Part shown: positions 12,508 to 26,050 of the stretch, piece after piece
How positions within the stretch are numbered: the stretch's first letter is position 1
How the letters are laid out: each line of letters begins with the position of its first letter
NCBI GenBank assembly: GCA_950295325.1
Contig: OX485803.1
Coordinates: 58,605,554-58,669,553 of the forward strand
DNA: 64,000 nt
Direction of reading: 5' to 3'
Source of the DNA: Polytrichum commune
Lineage: Eukaryota; Streptophyta; Polytrichopsida; Polytrichales; Polytrichaceae
The notes under the pieces: model-generated
The model's database searches: none
What the model was told of the DNA's origin: nothing
The model's input: the letters and a program-made list of their open reading frames with translations, nothing else
Program-made: the position numbers and the translations under genes

Positions 12508-14625
12508 GTGTGTGTGTGTGTGAGTGTGAGTGTGTGAGTGTGTGTATTTTTGTGCAAGTTTTTATGTAGCATTGTGTGTGGCATGTTAGAATATAACTTG
12601 ATGTGAATGGTAGTTATTGTTCACAACCTTAGTTGCTAATTGCAACTTTGCATCCAAAATTTGATCCACCATAGGGTGTAGAAAAATACATGCTTTAGAC
12701 AATTATAACTACTATTAGAGTCCCAAAAAATACTCACTCCTAGAAAATTATGTGATTCAAAGGTGTTGGAGTTTCCCCCAATAATTACCATGTTCTCTCA
12801 TGTGACCCTTTAAACTACGAGAGACTTACCCCATGTGGCTACTTTCCCAAGGGATACGATGGACATGAATTCATCCCTTGCTATGGCCATGCATTCATAA
12901 CATTACTCAACTTCCAACTATGATCCCTTTCCAGTAGGGGAGCACATAATGAGAGGTTGGATGCCATGTTATAATCTAGCCATATATAATATAATGTCTC
13001 ACATGCTTAGCAAGTGTAGATCAAATCCAGGGTGCCGCGTGGGTCCTCTCATGTCACACAACATGAAGGTTGTGCATGCATGCAATGTAGTTCTAAGGTA
13101 AATTCAAACAAAGCAATTTATTACACTATGGCAATTATGGTGACCCCTAGGTTTAACTTGATGTTAGTTTCACTTCCATGTTATAAAAAATACTCAAATT
13201 GAATATGGTTCGTTTTGCAAGAAAACCCAAAATTAAATGTGGCATAATCCCCAATATCTTTCCAGCCCCACAGTGCACGGGCCTTCAACTAAGATATGTC
13301 ATGCTATGGTCCGAGATGACCCTCAACTATTGGATGATAGTGGAGAGGCACCCAAATCAAATGGAGTGGTTGGCAGTTAGATTCCATCCGTGAAATCATC
13401 TCTCTACTTGATTGAAAACTAAGCAAGTGGTCAAGTGCTTTATGTGTTCAAAAATATATAAAAATGTAATAAATAAAAATCTGCTAACAACCAATGTGGT
13501 AAATTATGCTTCCTGTACACTACTCTCTCAATGTCAAATACATCTATTGTTGGCAAGCCAGTTGACAAGATTTTGAGAAATCCTATAGGTTTTAATGTGT
13601 TGTAAGAGACTATTAGGTGAATGGAAACAACAATACAAATAAAAACAAACAAAATCAGACCAGATGATTCAGCAATAAATTACTTCAGATTATTTTTCTA
13701 AAAAATGATTACATCACAATGGCATAATAAAGGAGCACTTTTTGAATTTTCAACCATATTAGCATATTCAAAGCCAACTAAATATATAATGACAAAAACT
13801 ATACAATTCTTGACAGTACAAGAGTTGATGAATTCACCACATATCATAGTTTTAAGTGTTTGCATGGTTGGTCCCTCTTCCGTGAAACTATGTTTTAAGT
13901 AAATCTAGACTTCTGCATGAAATTGGACATAGTCAAATTTTAGATGTACACTTTTGTTGGCGGACCCTATGGTAGAAATGACAACAACTAATCTTAGAAG
14001 CGGACTACATCTCTTGTTGTAGCACGTGTTAGTTGCATGCACACTGTGTTGTTTGTGAAAAACACACATCTAGACAAATTATTTGACCACATTGCTTCCC
14101 AAAGCATGTTAAATTTTTGCAATGTGCGTGTTTCAATTATGCAAAAGAAACAATCTCAAATGCATGATTGATGTGCACAAGTCATTTGTCCATATTTACT
14201 TAAGTCATGGTTGTGATTTGGAGTTCCTAGTAGGAAAATTACACGTAGAGAAGCTCTTGATATAGACACACACACACACACATTCAAATAAATTTGACAC
14301 TCTACTTGTGCTCCATAACCATAGGAGAAACGGGGAGAGAGAGGCGGGTTTCTAGCTTGGTGGACATTTATCACAGTAAATTTGAAAGCATAGTATACAT
14401 ACATGAGTCCGTTTCTGAGCCTATTATTGGTTCATATGCATTTGTTATTCTCTATAAATATTCTTGTATATAAGAGATTCCATGTTATAGTCCCCCATGC
14501 ACGTCATCTAGCTTTTCAATGAAGAATCTACCTCCCAAGGTTTTGGGGGTGACACTCAATGTCGGTGGCCATGACTCACGTGAATGCATTCTAATAATGA
14601 TATTCCTAGTGCTTGGACCTAAATT

Positions 14626-14627
<2 letters not shown>
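11408..14627. other. Intergenic stretch with microsatellite
   Basis: No supported gene. A compound (TA)n(TG)n tract lies at about 12477-12545. Open frames here lack motifs. Confidence 0.45.

Positions 14628-14703
<76 letters not shown>
14628..14703. repeat. (CT)26(TA)12 compound microsatellite
   Basis: About 52 bp of uninterrupted CT followed directly by about 24 bp of TA. The plus-strand frame reading through it gives a Leu-Ser/Tyr-Ile repeat that is not a real protein. Confidence 0.95.
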
Positions 14704-15935
14704 TCCTCTTTTTCATAAAACACTTGAAACAATAAATCAGTAAATTTACTTCCAGATTTATCCTATTGACTTTTAAAGTAAAATGTTGCTTTTTCTTAAT
14801 AAAATCAAACATCTAGATTTTATCCACATGTTGTATTTTATTGGTTTTTCTACATCAAGTAGGTTTAAATGTATTGAACAATTACAATTATATTAAATAT
14901 AAAACTTGGTGCATTTTAACTTCATACACATGGGGTTTGTTCCTTTTCAATATTGGTGAATTACCTTATTGTGAAAGTCATGAGTTTTTTATAAAAATTT
15001 ATGAGTTCTTTAATTTCTTTATCAATATGAATCATTGATCTTAATGATTGGATTTGACATAGAACATGTTCTTATTTGGAGTATATTTTAATTTACATTC
15101 ATATTGGTTGGCATACAGATCATTGTTCTTGACATCCACCTAATCATTTTCAAACCATTTTCCATCAATAAGTAATCTAAAACCCCTAGATAAATCAAAG
15201 TCAATTCACATTTGGTATGGAGGGCTAAAAACGTGACTTTTATACATTTGTGGGAAAATGAAACTATGCATGTCAAAGACCTTGTTTTTTTCTCAAATAA
15301 TAAGATTTATTCTGAAGGGTTTCAACTATTCTAGGGTCCATATAAAACGTTGCTCGTAGATATTTTTAACATATTTGTTTTAAAAAATGGTGGACTTATT
15401 GATTTGAAGTGCAACGAAAAATGCTAAGGAAGGATAAATTAACCTTATTATATATTGCACAAGCCCAAAACCTCAAATGACTACATTGTCATTTGAATGT
15501 ACAAGATATAGTCACACCATACATATATAAGAATACTCCAATATGTAGGGTTAGGGTCAAGGTAGGGATTATCCATATGGATGCCTTCTTTACAAATTTC
15601 TTGTTCCTATGTTTTTGTTTTTTCAACAAACCTCTCAGAATTTGCAAAGAAAAGGTGGGTGTTTTCTTATCAAAGATGCCATGTTGTCAATCAAGGGGCA
15701 TCCAAGGGCTGTTTTGATGGAGATTGGGGATCGTGTTATTGATCATCCCAAGCTTTACATGCACTCGGGCAACCCCATAGTTGTGGGGCATTGGTCTTGA
15801 GGATGCCAAGGTTACACATGTAGCATTGGTTGTCAACATCAACAATAGTCTCGCTCTCCAAGATTTGTTAGCCACATCTTTCCTCCAAAGTGACCTAAAT
15901 TTCTATTCCTCTCCCATTCCTCCATGACCAAGAAT

Positions 15936-16241
15936 CTACGTACTAAGGCTTTGTTGAAACGTTACAAACGATCGTTGCAATTCATCATACATTTGTTTAG
16001 CTTCCGTTTGAACATCGGAGCAAAGCAATTGGTCATCGATGTCAAGGACATCTCTATGTAAAGTTTCAATGTCTTTGAAGTCGGTAGCACTTTCATATTC
16101 AACAATGAGTTCACATTGTTGGGCTTCAGTCAAGCGGGTTGCCTTAGGTTTCATCCGTTCCCCGTTGCGATTCATTGAATGAGAGTGTCTAGAAAGTGAT
16201 ATGAGTAAAGTGCGCACCAACTGCTCCAATTCAAAGTGCAT
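15936..16241 (-). CDS. Unknown acidic helical ORF (101 aa)
   Basis: The frame has balanced composition unlike nearby random ORFs. A basic N-terminal half (RNGERMKPKATRLTEAQQ, residues 25-42) is followed by an acidic stretch with ETLHRDVLDIDDQLL and a C-terminal block rich in Glu, Gln and Leu that looks alpha-helical. No family is recognised. It could be a fragment of a transposon-borne gene or a small accessory ORF. No introns, promoter or partner genes are evident. Confidence 0.3.
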   Translation of the reverse strand: MHFELEQLVRTLLISLSRHSHSMNRNGERMKPKATRLTEAQQCELIVEYESATDFKDIETLHRDVLDIDDQLLCSDVQTEAKQMYDELQRSFVTFQQSLST

Positions 16242-18736
16242 ACTTGAGCACTATAGGATCTATCCGCTCAACAAGGTAGTGTAAGAAGTGATCCACAAAA
16301 GGACAACATTACCTTTATGTAATTAGAGACTCTCACCCGCAATAAGGTTGATTTTGTGACAATCTCACCTAATAATCCAACATTAATGGACGCTCTTAGT
16401 GAATAGAAAAAGGCTCATTTCTTTAAAGAAATTTGCAATTTTTTGGAGGTTGCATATGATTGGTTTTTTTTTTTTGAAAGTTTTATGATAGACTCATGTA
16501 GATTTGCATATCTATAGATTTTTTTTACAAGCTAATAAGCATTCTTGAAATAGAAAAAGTTCATGGAAGTGATGCTTTAAGGCTCATCTACAGTATGCCA
16601 ATTTTCAATAATGGGTTCAAGAGAGGATTCTTAGTATGGAGGAGGTTCCTACGAATGGCCACATTTTTCCTAAATAGGGTTTCTGCGGAGTGCCACTTGA
16701 AGGGAATGGGACCAATCTTGGGGATGTCTCAATGAGCGATGTAGATGTCAATGGTTGGTTTGTAAGGGCATGTATTAATATTGACAATACACATCAATCA
16801 TATTCATCTCATCTTCATAATATTGCTCAAGGCTTTGTGTTTGCCTAAGTTGGTATTTCTTGAAATTTGGGGTGCCCCGAACATTTGGGAGTGGGTGATA
16901 GGATGAGAGTCAAATAACCTTCATTGAGAATATGGTACAACAACATGGAGCTTATGAGGGTTGGCTCAAGAAGTGCTCCCTCAATTTTAGAGGCAAAACA
17001 ACAACCCTTGTCTGATCAGGGTTTGTTGTGGGATTATTGGCTTGTTGTGAGACAAAGCAAGATCCAATAATCCAAACATGACCTCGATCAGAGAGTTGAT
17101 GGTACCATATTCCCTATTGGGTAGCTCAAGCTTCCCGGCAATCTTAGTATTCATGAGGTGAGTGTAGATGAGCTTGCATAGGTTTTGGATAGTATTGAGT
17201 CCATTCCAGTGGAATTGGGCCCTAGTTGGACCACTCTACTTTAGAAAAATATGTGCCCAATTCCATGGACATTCTCATTCACCAAGATAATTAAGGTCAA
17301 AACCTAAACCCATCAAAGGGAGGGATGAAACTAAATTTGGAATTGCACAAAGCCCTTTAGGCATTTAGGGTGATTTATGTCCCAAAAAAGGGCCCCTTCT
17401 TGTTGGTATTGGCGTCAACATCATGTGCACATGTTCATATGCCATGCACAAGTTGTTTATTAATTAGTAGCATAAGTGGACTTCACACAATGTGAATTCA
17501 ATCATGTGATGTACAAGAAGCCCATATAACTTATGAGAAGTGCTTCAAGTTGAGATCTATATCATAGGGTATGTCTATATTTAGTGGGAACACGTGAGAA
17601 CACAAGGTATTTTTAGGGGGGGTACTAAAGTGGAGAAGGTGAATATTGTGGATCCTACTATCATGTAATTTTCTAGCATTCATTATTTTTTAGGACCCTA
17701 TGAGTAGGTTAACTTGGTATTTATTCTTCTTTTACATGGGCATATAGTAGTTATAAATTATAGGTTTGTTGATGTCATGTGAAATCTAACATTTACATAT
17801 ACAAGATTGTAATTCAACATAATTTACCTTAGTATGCATTCAACTCAGTCAAAACATACACACATGAAAATGGTAATAAAATGCTTGGGTTTCAAAACAC
17901 ATGCAAATGCTTTTAAAAACACAATCACATACAAACATGTAGCATTATAACACAACTAGCCAACACCAACCACAAAGATTGTTTAGGGTTTATACATTTA
18001 GTTATGAAGCAATTTGTGTCATTGTTCAGGTTTAAGTGGTTAAAATTGCTTTATACACAACATCTAGCATTTTGTGCTCAAGTCTACACCTGCAGATTCT
18101 AGTCCAAAGTGCCATTGGTGATCCTCTAGGGTTATTACTTACAGGTCTTTCCGAAATTTCTCTTTGGCTAGCCAATATCTAGCCATAACCTTGGCATCAA
18201 CTAATGTGAACTTAAGGTCAGTGATCTCACCACTAACTCTAGAACCGGCATGTGGCGGCAATGGTTGGTTAGAGTCATCAAGGGGGTAAGATCTTGGATT
18301 CCGGCCTCCTCTGCTAAGCACCAATGATCGGGGAGATCCAGCAGCTAGTTGTAAATTAGCTGAGTGAAATTGCAAGATTATCGATTTTTTGGGGAGATTT
18401 CGGTTGTATAACTGAGTTAAATATGAAGAGTATAGGAAATCAACCGACGAATATGAGATAATGTAGGAAATTTAACCCCTCAGGCTCAGAAAATGGCGGA
18501 AATGAGTTGGGTCTCCCGAGGGTATAGGCCCGGGTATGCAACTCCCATATTATACGCAAGGGGCATCATATTAAAAACGGCTTAGAGGACGGCTTTTATA
18601 AAAATTATATCAAATTATATCAAATTAAAATGATCAAAAATTTGGGTGAAGACCAAATTAAATAAAATGAGATGAAAAAAAGTTGGGTGGCATATTTATT
18701 TAAAAAAACTCCAACGTATATAAACAATTGAAACAC
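16242..18736. other. Intergenic stretch, nothing recognised
   Basis: No coding region or bounded element could be supported. The minus frame at 18375-18139 has an Arg/Ser/Pro-rich composition but no motif. Confidence 0.4.
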
Positions 18737-19045
18737 CTAGTTTTTTAACCTTGTAGAGCGTCTAAGAGTATTCAATGTAGATGTCGGATTAGTATTCACA
18801 AATGATAGAGGGTCCTTTCGAGGTCTCCCTCTTTTGGAAGGAGTTGTGGCAATTACAGGTGTAACATATTCCTTCTCCCTATCTCTACCTCCACTACATG
18901 AGCCTTTACGCTTCATCTCACAATCCATGTGTTTGTTTAAGCCAAGGATGACCCTCCCAAATGAGCACAAGCACACTCCAAAGCGACGACACAAAGGCTC
19001 CAAAGCAAAGCCGCACACTCCAAAGCAAAGACACAAAGGCTCCAA
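18737..19045 (-). CDS. AT-hook-containing ORF of unknown family
   Basis: In this 102-codon frame the C-terminal third carries SKRGRPRKDPLS (about residues 70-81), a good match to the AT-hook core that binds the minor groove of AT-rich DNA, followed by a basic end RRSTRLKN. The N-terminal third is Cys/Leu/Phe-rich and derives from a tandem repeat (18975-19055) with ACTCCAAAGC and GGCTCCAAAGC units, so it may not be coding. In plants, AT-hooks occur in chromatin proteins and in some transposon proteins. The real start is uncertain. Confidence 0.3.
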   Translation of the reverse strand: MEPLCLCFGVCGFALEPLCRRFGVCLCSFGRVILGLNKHMDCEMKRKGSCSGGRDREKEYVTPVIATTPSKRGRPRKDPLSFVNTNPTSTLNTLRRSTRLKN

Positions 19046-19439
19046 AGCGAATATATAGAAGCCTCAAACCCTAAGCCCTAACCCTAAACCGGGAACCCAT
19101 GATATTTTGAAATACCCCATGATACCCTTGAGTAGTCGGGGCACCATATGATGTATATGGTCTTAAAAATACATACCTCAACTATATCCTAACACAAATC
19201 ATTAGTTTTCTATCCCAACAGTTAGACCAGTAAGTTGCCTATACATAATTTCTAAAAATCCACACTAATATTTGCCTCCAATTAGAATTATAAGCCACGA
19301 ATAGTTGCCTCCCATTAAAATTATAAGTCATTCACAATGTTAAAATTTTATTAAAAAGTCCAAAAAGTTGGGTAGTTTGACCTATGGTACATGTATTAAA
19401 AAATCATATAATTAGGTATTTAATGCAATTATATGCTTC

Positions 19440-20395
19440 AAAATATATTCATTTCCTATATATGATTACATTTTTGGATTCCTTGTTAGAAGGGCTACAA
19501 GGGTTTCCTACATTAAAACAAATTGTATCACTCAATATTGGACTAAAATGCATTATAAGTGATTATAATCAGGATCATATCATACGGGAGTTGCGTACCC
19601 GGGGGTATAGGCGGATATTGGCTAGTCTCCCAAGGGTATGGGCGGATATTGAATGAGGGAGGTTCTCAGCCGTGTAGGTGACACGAAACTTAACGATGCT
19701 TTTGCTTCATTATTGCATTTCATTGTTGACGGCTAGCGTTTAGAATGTATTATGAGTGTGTCTATGGAAGATCTTTGTGGTGATCTTGATAATGTACTAA
19801 TGGAAGCCATAGCTTTATGAAGGAACTCTACAAAGTTTAGATGGTTGTTTTCACATCCACAAAGATACCTTTCAGGGCGTTTTCCTCTTGAAGGTGAAGA
19901 TGATATTGTTGATTTTGACTCTAATAGTTGGTGAATTTCATTTTTGTATATAGTATGCTATATTAGGTTACTCTTTTATCATGTTGTGGCCTCAAATCTG
20001 ATATGAGGTTTTAAGACCTAGGTATGATAGAAGAGTTTATCCATGGCCATCAACCGGTTGATGGCTTATTTTAGGTTCAAATCCTGCTACGGATAAATTG
20101 TTGATCATTCTTGTTGGATGTTGATATCGTTACATATTATTGTTGTATGTTGATATGTTCTTTGGACATTGTTGTTGAATGGTGTATGGTGTTTGTAGAT
20201 ATAATTGGAAAACCAACTTACTTATCAATGCCCGAGTTTTTGGCCGGTTGTCATTACAATGAAGAGGAAATTAACCGGCACTTGAAAGAAAATATAGGAT
20301 ATTGGCCGATCCAAATTAATGACAACAAGTTTGCAACCGATCAAATCCTAAAAAAACCGGTAGAAATTATGAAGGGACGGATTTTAGCTGGTTGA
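19440..20395 (+). pseudogene. Decayed gene of unknown family
   Basis: The frame at 19679-19936 reads continuously apart from two stops and contains LNDAFASLLHFIVDG, MSVSMEDLCGDLDNVLMEA and SHPQRYLSGRFPLEGEDD. This is regular amphipathic and acidic composition unlike random AT-rich frames. After a gap with intron-like ends (GTGAAT near 19933, TTTGTAG ending at about 20199), another block reads GKPTYLSMPEFLAGCHYNEEE and ends at 20395. An upstream block (19440-19650) may belong as well. I do not recognise the family. It may be a captured or ancient host gene, or a transposon gene. The exon boundaries are a guess. Confidence 0.35.
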
Positions 20396-21433
20396 GCTCA
20401 AAAATCTCCCGAACCCTGCTAAGCACTCTAGAGTTCGTTGGGAGTCAAAAGCAAAATCTAGGTCAACCACACACATGCACTTTTTAATTTCAAGGTTGGG
20501 TTTAGCTAGTGGCAAAACATATACATATGAAGATACCCAATTAAGCCCCTTGGAGCTAATCATGCATCTACTCTCAACATCAAATGAATTTAATGGGCCA
20601 ATCTACAATATGAATGCCTACAATAGTAGTCTAAGTTTGGCATATGTGTCAACTTTAGTACACTCGCAAAGTCCAATAAATTTTGGACTAGCATTGGAAT
20701 CAACAAGTGAGAACAATTTCAAATTTAAAGGCATAGCGAACTTGATTTGTGACTAGCAACCTCTCAAAAACTTTAAACCTCAAGTAGCTCAAACAAACGC
20801 CTCATGTTGACGTAACATTTTTCCTCTGCGTCGACAACTAAACCTAAAAGAATGAGAAATCACAACAAAATCAAAACCCTAAACTCTACCCATCTACCAA
20901 GCAAGCAAAGAACTGAAATTAGGAAAGATGGTTATTTTGATGGGCACACCTTAGAAAAGATGACTATTCTCGTGTGCCTACTCCTGAACCTTGATCAATC
21001 AACCATCAACATTTGCTAAGTTTGGAAGAAGGTAAAAGTTTGCACATAATAAAAAACTTTGGAGGGTTCATGCAAACCCTAACTGTGAACTCACAATGCC
21101 AAACATAATGTTTAGGACCCTTTCCCACGTCTAACATGACATATTACATTTAATTACAAAGATACATCCATGAGATGTCATCCAATGGTGTTCATCCATA
21201 GTGTAGGGCCCTTATATATTATATTAATTCCCTGCCATATTGAACCCTATAATATGTTAGTTTTAGAATTTCTTTAATATGATCAATTTGTAAATACCCT
21301 AATTTATTTACACCATGGAGTTTGATATATAACTTGGCCTTCTTTACAAGTACATATTTTATAATTTGTAAGTTGCAACTTTAAAATGAATCTTATATTT
21401 GTTCACATGTAGTTTTCGAAAATACAATAGTGA

Positions 21434-21446
21434 CCCCCCCCCCCCC
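21434..21446. repeat. C13 homopolymer
   Basis: Run of 13 C. Similar runs occur at 34891-34908 (18), 36644-36656 (13), 38920-38930 (11) and 39323-39335 (13). Confidence 0.9.
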
Positions 21447-21669
21447 GCGGGTCACCTATAAACTTGATGTGTTGTTGGAGTGGATTGAAAACAATTCAAT
21501 CCAAGTGCTCCTACCTCAATATATTTGTAATTATTTTGAGAGGTGCAAATAACACTTCCCTAAGGTATTCACTTCTCTCGTTGTCGGGTAGAGAGGGTTC
21601 CGCCTTGGGAAAGCACTGGGCTTCTGGCTGCAACTAGATTTTATCGGACCCGTCGAATCTTCTGGTCTT

Positions 21670-21777
21670 CAATCGAGTCTTCTGGTTTTCTAGTCTTCAA
21701 TTTCTTCAATTTCTTTTAATCTTCAATCGAGTCTTCTGGTCTTCTAGTCTTCAATTTCTTTAATTTCTTTTAATCTT
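21670..21777. repeat. 54-bp tandem duplication
   Basis: Two 54-bp units, CAATCGAGTCTTCTGG... at 21670 and 21724, differ at only a few positions. The sequence is strongly pyrimidine-rich (TCTTC and TTTCTT words). Confidence 0.85.
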
Positions 21778-21970
21778 CAATCTCTTTCCCGTTGACCTAT
21801 CCTGTTGCGGCTCTATATGGGTAAAGGGTAAGGGTAGTGTGATAAGAAACCACGGGCTTCGGACGGGTAAAACGGGATGTCAGAACACGAACTGACGTCC
21901 GAAAGATTGGCTCCTAAACTTTCAAACCCATGGTGACCAGCAATCGCGCCTCACCAGTGGGAACGACAGA

Positions 21971-22087
21971 AAACAACCTTGTGGGTGATCAATCCCACTT
22001 CGTTGTCACAAACAACCTTGTGGGTCATTAATCCCACTTCGTTGTCACAAACAACCTTGTGGGTCATTAATCCCACTTCGTTGTCAC
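21971..22087. repeat. 39-bp tandem array, 3 units
   Basis: Units start at 21971, 22010 and 22049. The last two are identical, and the first differs at two positions (GTGATCAAT versus GTCATTAAT). There are no spacers between units. Confidence 0.95.
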
Positions 22088-22589
22088 ACAGGAAACAAAT
22101 TACGATGCAGAAATGAAATGCAACTAGCCTCCAAAACCGGCTTGGAATCACACACACAAGAAAAAGACAACGTGCCACAAGCAACCACACATTCGAGTCT
22201 TGAAGCCTTCAATTCTTCAATCTGTCCGTCTTCTATGGTCGGTCGAAGTCTCAGCTCTTCTTTTAAGAACCAACAGACTTCCCTCCACTCAAACAAGCAC
22301 AAATCTTGATTGCTAACTTCCAAAACAACAAGTGAGATCTCTCATGAATCACAAATCCCTCGTATTTTATTTCATATTCTTCTCAAAACAACTCACACCG
22401 TGAGCTTCGAATCCACTTCTCTCTCCCCACAACTTCTCTCCCACAATAATCACATAACATCTTTCCTTCACCACCTCTCTCTATCCATGCGAGAGACAAA
22501 GTTCTATCTTATCCTCATCACATGGCTTCTAATCACCCATTGGTCCAAAAAGTAACTCAAGATAAACTAAGTAAGACTAAAAAAGGTAA

Positions 22590-22800
22590 AGTAAAGGCAA
22601 CACTAAGAGTAAATTGTGAGTAAACAAAAGAATAAAGGTAACTATCCACTTCTATCCACTTTTATCCTTTGGTAAAGGTAACTAAGAGTAAACTATGAGT
22701 AAATAAAAAGGTAAGCAACTTCTATCCACTTCTATCCTTAGGTAATGATAACTAAAATAAACTATGAGTAAATAAAAAGGTAATCTACTTCTATTCTTTA
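22590..22800. repeat. Imperfect low-complexity repeats
   Basis: Alternating AACTATGAGTAAATAAAAAGGTAA and CTTCTATCCACTTCTATCC modules recur three to four times with variable spacing. No coding capacity. Confidence 0.7.
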
Positions 22801-25800
22801 TTATTTTTCTCCAAGACCAAGAATCACAATGCAATATTAAATACGTACACATCTATATAGTGTACATATTTACATTACGACATCGTTCAAGCATGTTTGT
22901 ATTTGTGTCATGTGTTTGTCTCGATCGCACTTGTCTTTTATTGGGTACATATCATAGCTATAATTATTAGGAACAAGTGTGCCGCCACTTGTCCTAGCTT
23001 TAATCTTCTAGTGCGCCACTTTGTTCACCAACAATACTAACATGTCATCCACACACTCCAATTCCACCCATCAAATTACTTATAAGACTATTTATATTCA
23101 TGCCATTGATTCATGTATCTATTATTAAGATTCCAAATTGTTGGTGCATTGACACACAATTCATTTATATTGTTTAGCGTTCCTTCATTGAATATAGTAT
23201 TATATGCAAACTTGCAAAGTACCTCATTGCTTAAGCACAATATAGTAGTGTTTGTATTCATCTCCTCTGTGTTTTGTGGTTGATGTTGTTCACCACTCCA
23301 TCCTTTCACATATCTCCCTTCTACTTCCCTCTGTGCTTTCACATTGTGCGTATAGCTGCTATTAGGAGTCCGGACAATTGTTTTTGTTCGTTTGTGTTTT
23401 CTGGTGATCATGAATTTTAAAGGGGGTATGATATTCAATCCATGGAAGGTGCAATTGACTAACTATCCCAATTAGTGCGTGTTACTATTATGTAGTACTA
23501 TAACTATTTAACGAGAATGTAATTTTTTTGTAAAGCAATGTAATTCATGTTCTATAATGTCCGATCAATCTATTGAACTTGTAGTAGTAAAAATTGAACT
23601 CCTCAGCAGTGTTCTAGATTAAAGTCTTCACTGCCCTTTAAACGCAGTTTGGCCCTTTAAAATCTACCTCTCTCAAAACAACCCTACAAAACACAACCCC
23701 AAATTGAAAGTGAAGATGTCACTTGAAGTGCTCAATAAAAGGAATGAATAGGTCAACTAGATGATGTACAAGCTTCAAAGGAAGTAAAAGCTCCCACAAC
23801 CATAGTGGTTGAAGTTTAAAACAACACAATGTTGAGAAGGGGACTAAAGCAACTACCATGGAATCCAAAGAACACACACATACATTGTTTTTGTTGTTGT
23901 TGTTGTACAATCATCACATATTTCCGTTCTCCCATGGAAACTTCATCTATGTCATTATCCCACATACCCAATTACATTTATATTAACACTATTATCAATG
24001 CATTGCACCGAGATGAATAAGTGTTTGTTTGTCATATATTATTCATGGTTTTCCATGCCAAAGCACAAGGTGCAATGCTTGCCTTTCAAAAGGTGCACTC
24101 TACTGAGGATAGGGTTAACATCTAACCAAAGAAACACTTGAACTAAAGGGAAACACATGTGCTTGTTTTTTGAGGTTGGTCGCTATCCGGGGGTTTACCT
24201 GCTTTCTTTGCTCCAAAGCACATAAGAAAGATATCTACGAGACACTTGATATATGTTTTTCATCAATTTTTTGACTTGTAAGCATAATGTATGGATTGGT
24301 TTCCTTTGAATTTTCATGCTGGCTTATATTCTAGGTATTCTCATAGGACTTAATTTATGAGAATCTATGATAACAAATGGTGAAATCGACTTAAGAATGA
24401 TTAGCTTAGGGGAGAGTGTGTACACTTGATGATTGTCAACATGAGCTCCAAGTATACACTAAGCAAGCATGTTTTGAGATATTACATGATAAATTTAATA
24501 ATTTGAATGGTGTTGTGTTCATAGATGGATAATAACATTACAACATTTGTTATTGAGGGTGTAACATCTAGTGTGGCTTCAAGACCTTCAAAGCTAAGTA
24601 TTTGGTGTATTGTGACATTAAGCTTTGCAATTTTTAGACCTTTCACATACTTATTGTTACAGGAAACTAGGAGAAGGAGCTACATGTCTATTTCATTCTT
24701 ATGAAAAATTGTGCGTCTTGGGTTCATGAAATTTTGGGGCTACAATATTTATTGGTATGATCATTGATTTCTTATCGTATGGGTGTGTCTAGATTCAAGA
24801 CTTGGGCATTAGTGTGTTTGACGTCCAAGGAGTGGTGCCTCCAACATCTTTTGAAAGTTTGAGAGTTTTGTGGTTGATTTGCTCATTTTCTATGTTTTAA
24901 AACGAGGTAAAATTTTTTTTTGCACCCTTGACAATGTTTTTGTTGTGTTCATTCTTTATGGAGCTCAAGATGTTTGTGATTTCCCTATTCATGTGATTAA
25001 AAGGGGGTGGACATAGAAGCCAATAAGGATTTGTATGTGCCATATGTATGTAGGGGATGTGTCTTTCTTTGTTCATTGTTGTTTTCTCATTTATTAAGGA
25101 ATCATAACTTTCATTCCCGATGATTTTGAAGTGTGTTCTTACTTTTCTGAATGTTAAACCTTATCTTGAACTATCTTATAAGATGTAATATAGATACAAT
25201 TGTGAACTTATTAAGGATAGTTGAGTTGAGATGAGGGAGGACGGTGTTTAGGTTGTTTATGAATATGAACACATCACATTCACAATTTTTTGAGATCATG
25301 GATTGAAAAATGGTAGTTATAAATGCCGTAGGGAGTTTTAGAAGTCTTTCTACAATCTTGAGAATATCTGGCACCATACACACAATTGGTCATCCTCTAT
25401 TATTCTAGGCCTTTGAATTGAGACAACCATCAATCTCCAGACATTGTAGAGGGTTGAATGAGAGAGGAAGAGTTTCGTAGAATTTAATGAGGAGGTGATG
25501 TGAGTGTATTTTGTAAAGTCGATGCTACATTGAGAGAGTTATTATATTTTGGCGTGGACTTTGACTCAGTATTCTCGTGGGGTGGCTTCTCTGTTTTCTT
25601 TCTTTTTCTTTTTTCCTTTTCTCTCCGATTGACAAAGTCATAATGGGACGGTGAATATAATTTGTTGTGGATATCTCAGATTCGTGTTTGAGTTTGGTGA
25701 TTGATTGATTGATTGATAATTACCTTAACCTGGAAGCAACACTGACTAGATGAGTGTCTTAAGAATGACCTCAAAAGAAGGAAACTGTGATTTTTGGTCA

Positions 25801-26019
25801 CATGAAACGTAGTCAATACAGACGCTCTATTTTATCTCAATTGACCATGTCATCGGCAAGTTGAATGATTTCTTACCCCAAAAAAACAAAACCCACCCAG
25901 TGACTTGAATGTGTGACAAAAACTTGAGAAGCAGCAGCCGGGTCAAAGTTGGTGTGGTTTATGCAGAGCTGGGAGGCTGTCGGCCTGTTGGGCCATGAGA
26001 CAAAGCCACAATACTACCT

Positions 26020-26050
<31 letters not shown>

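Noticed and set aside
19062-19090. CCCTAA-like words suggesting interstitial telomere repeats
   Set aside because: Only two or three imperfect units, too short to support.
20071-20090. GGTTCAAATCC, a perfect tRNA B-box-like word
   Set aside because: No matching A box, acceptor stem or stable T-stem around it. I could not fold a tRNA, so it is treated as chance.
21971-22087. 39-bp repeats that might suggest a CRISPR array
   Set aside because: The units are directly abutting with no spacers, and the DNA is eukaryotic in character.
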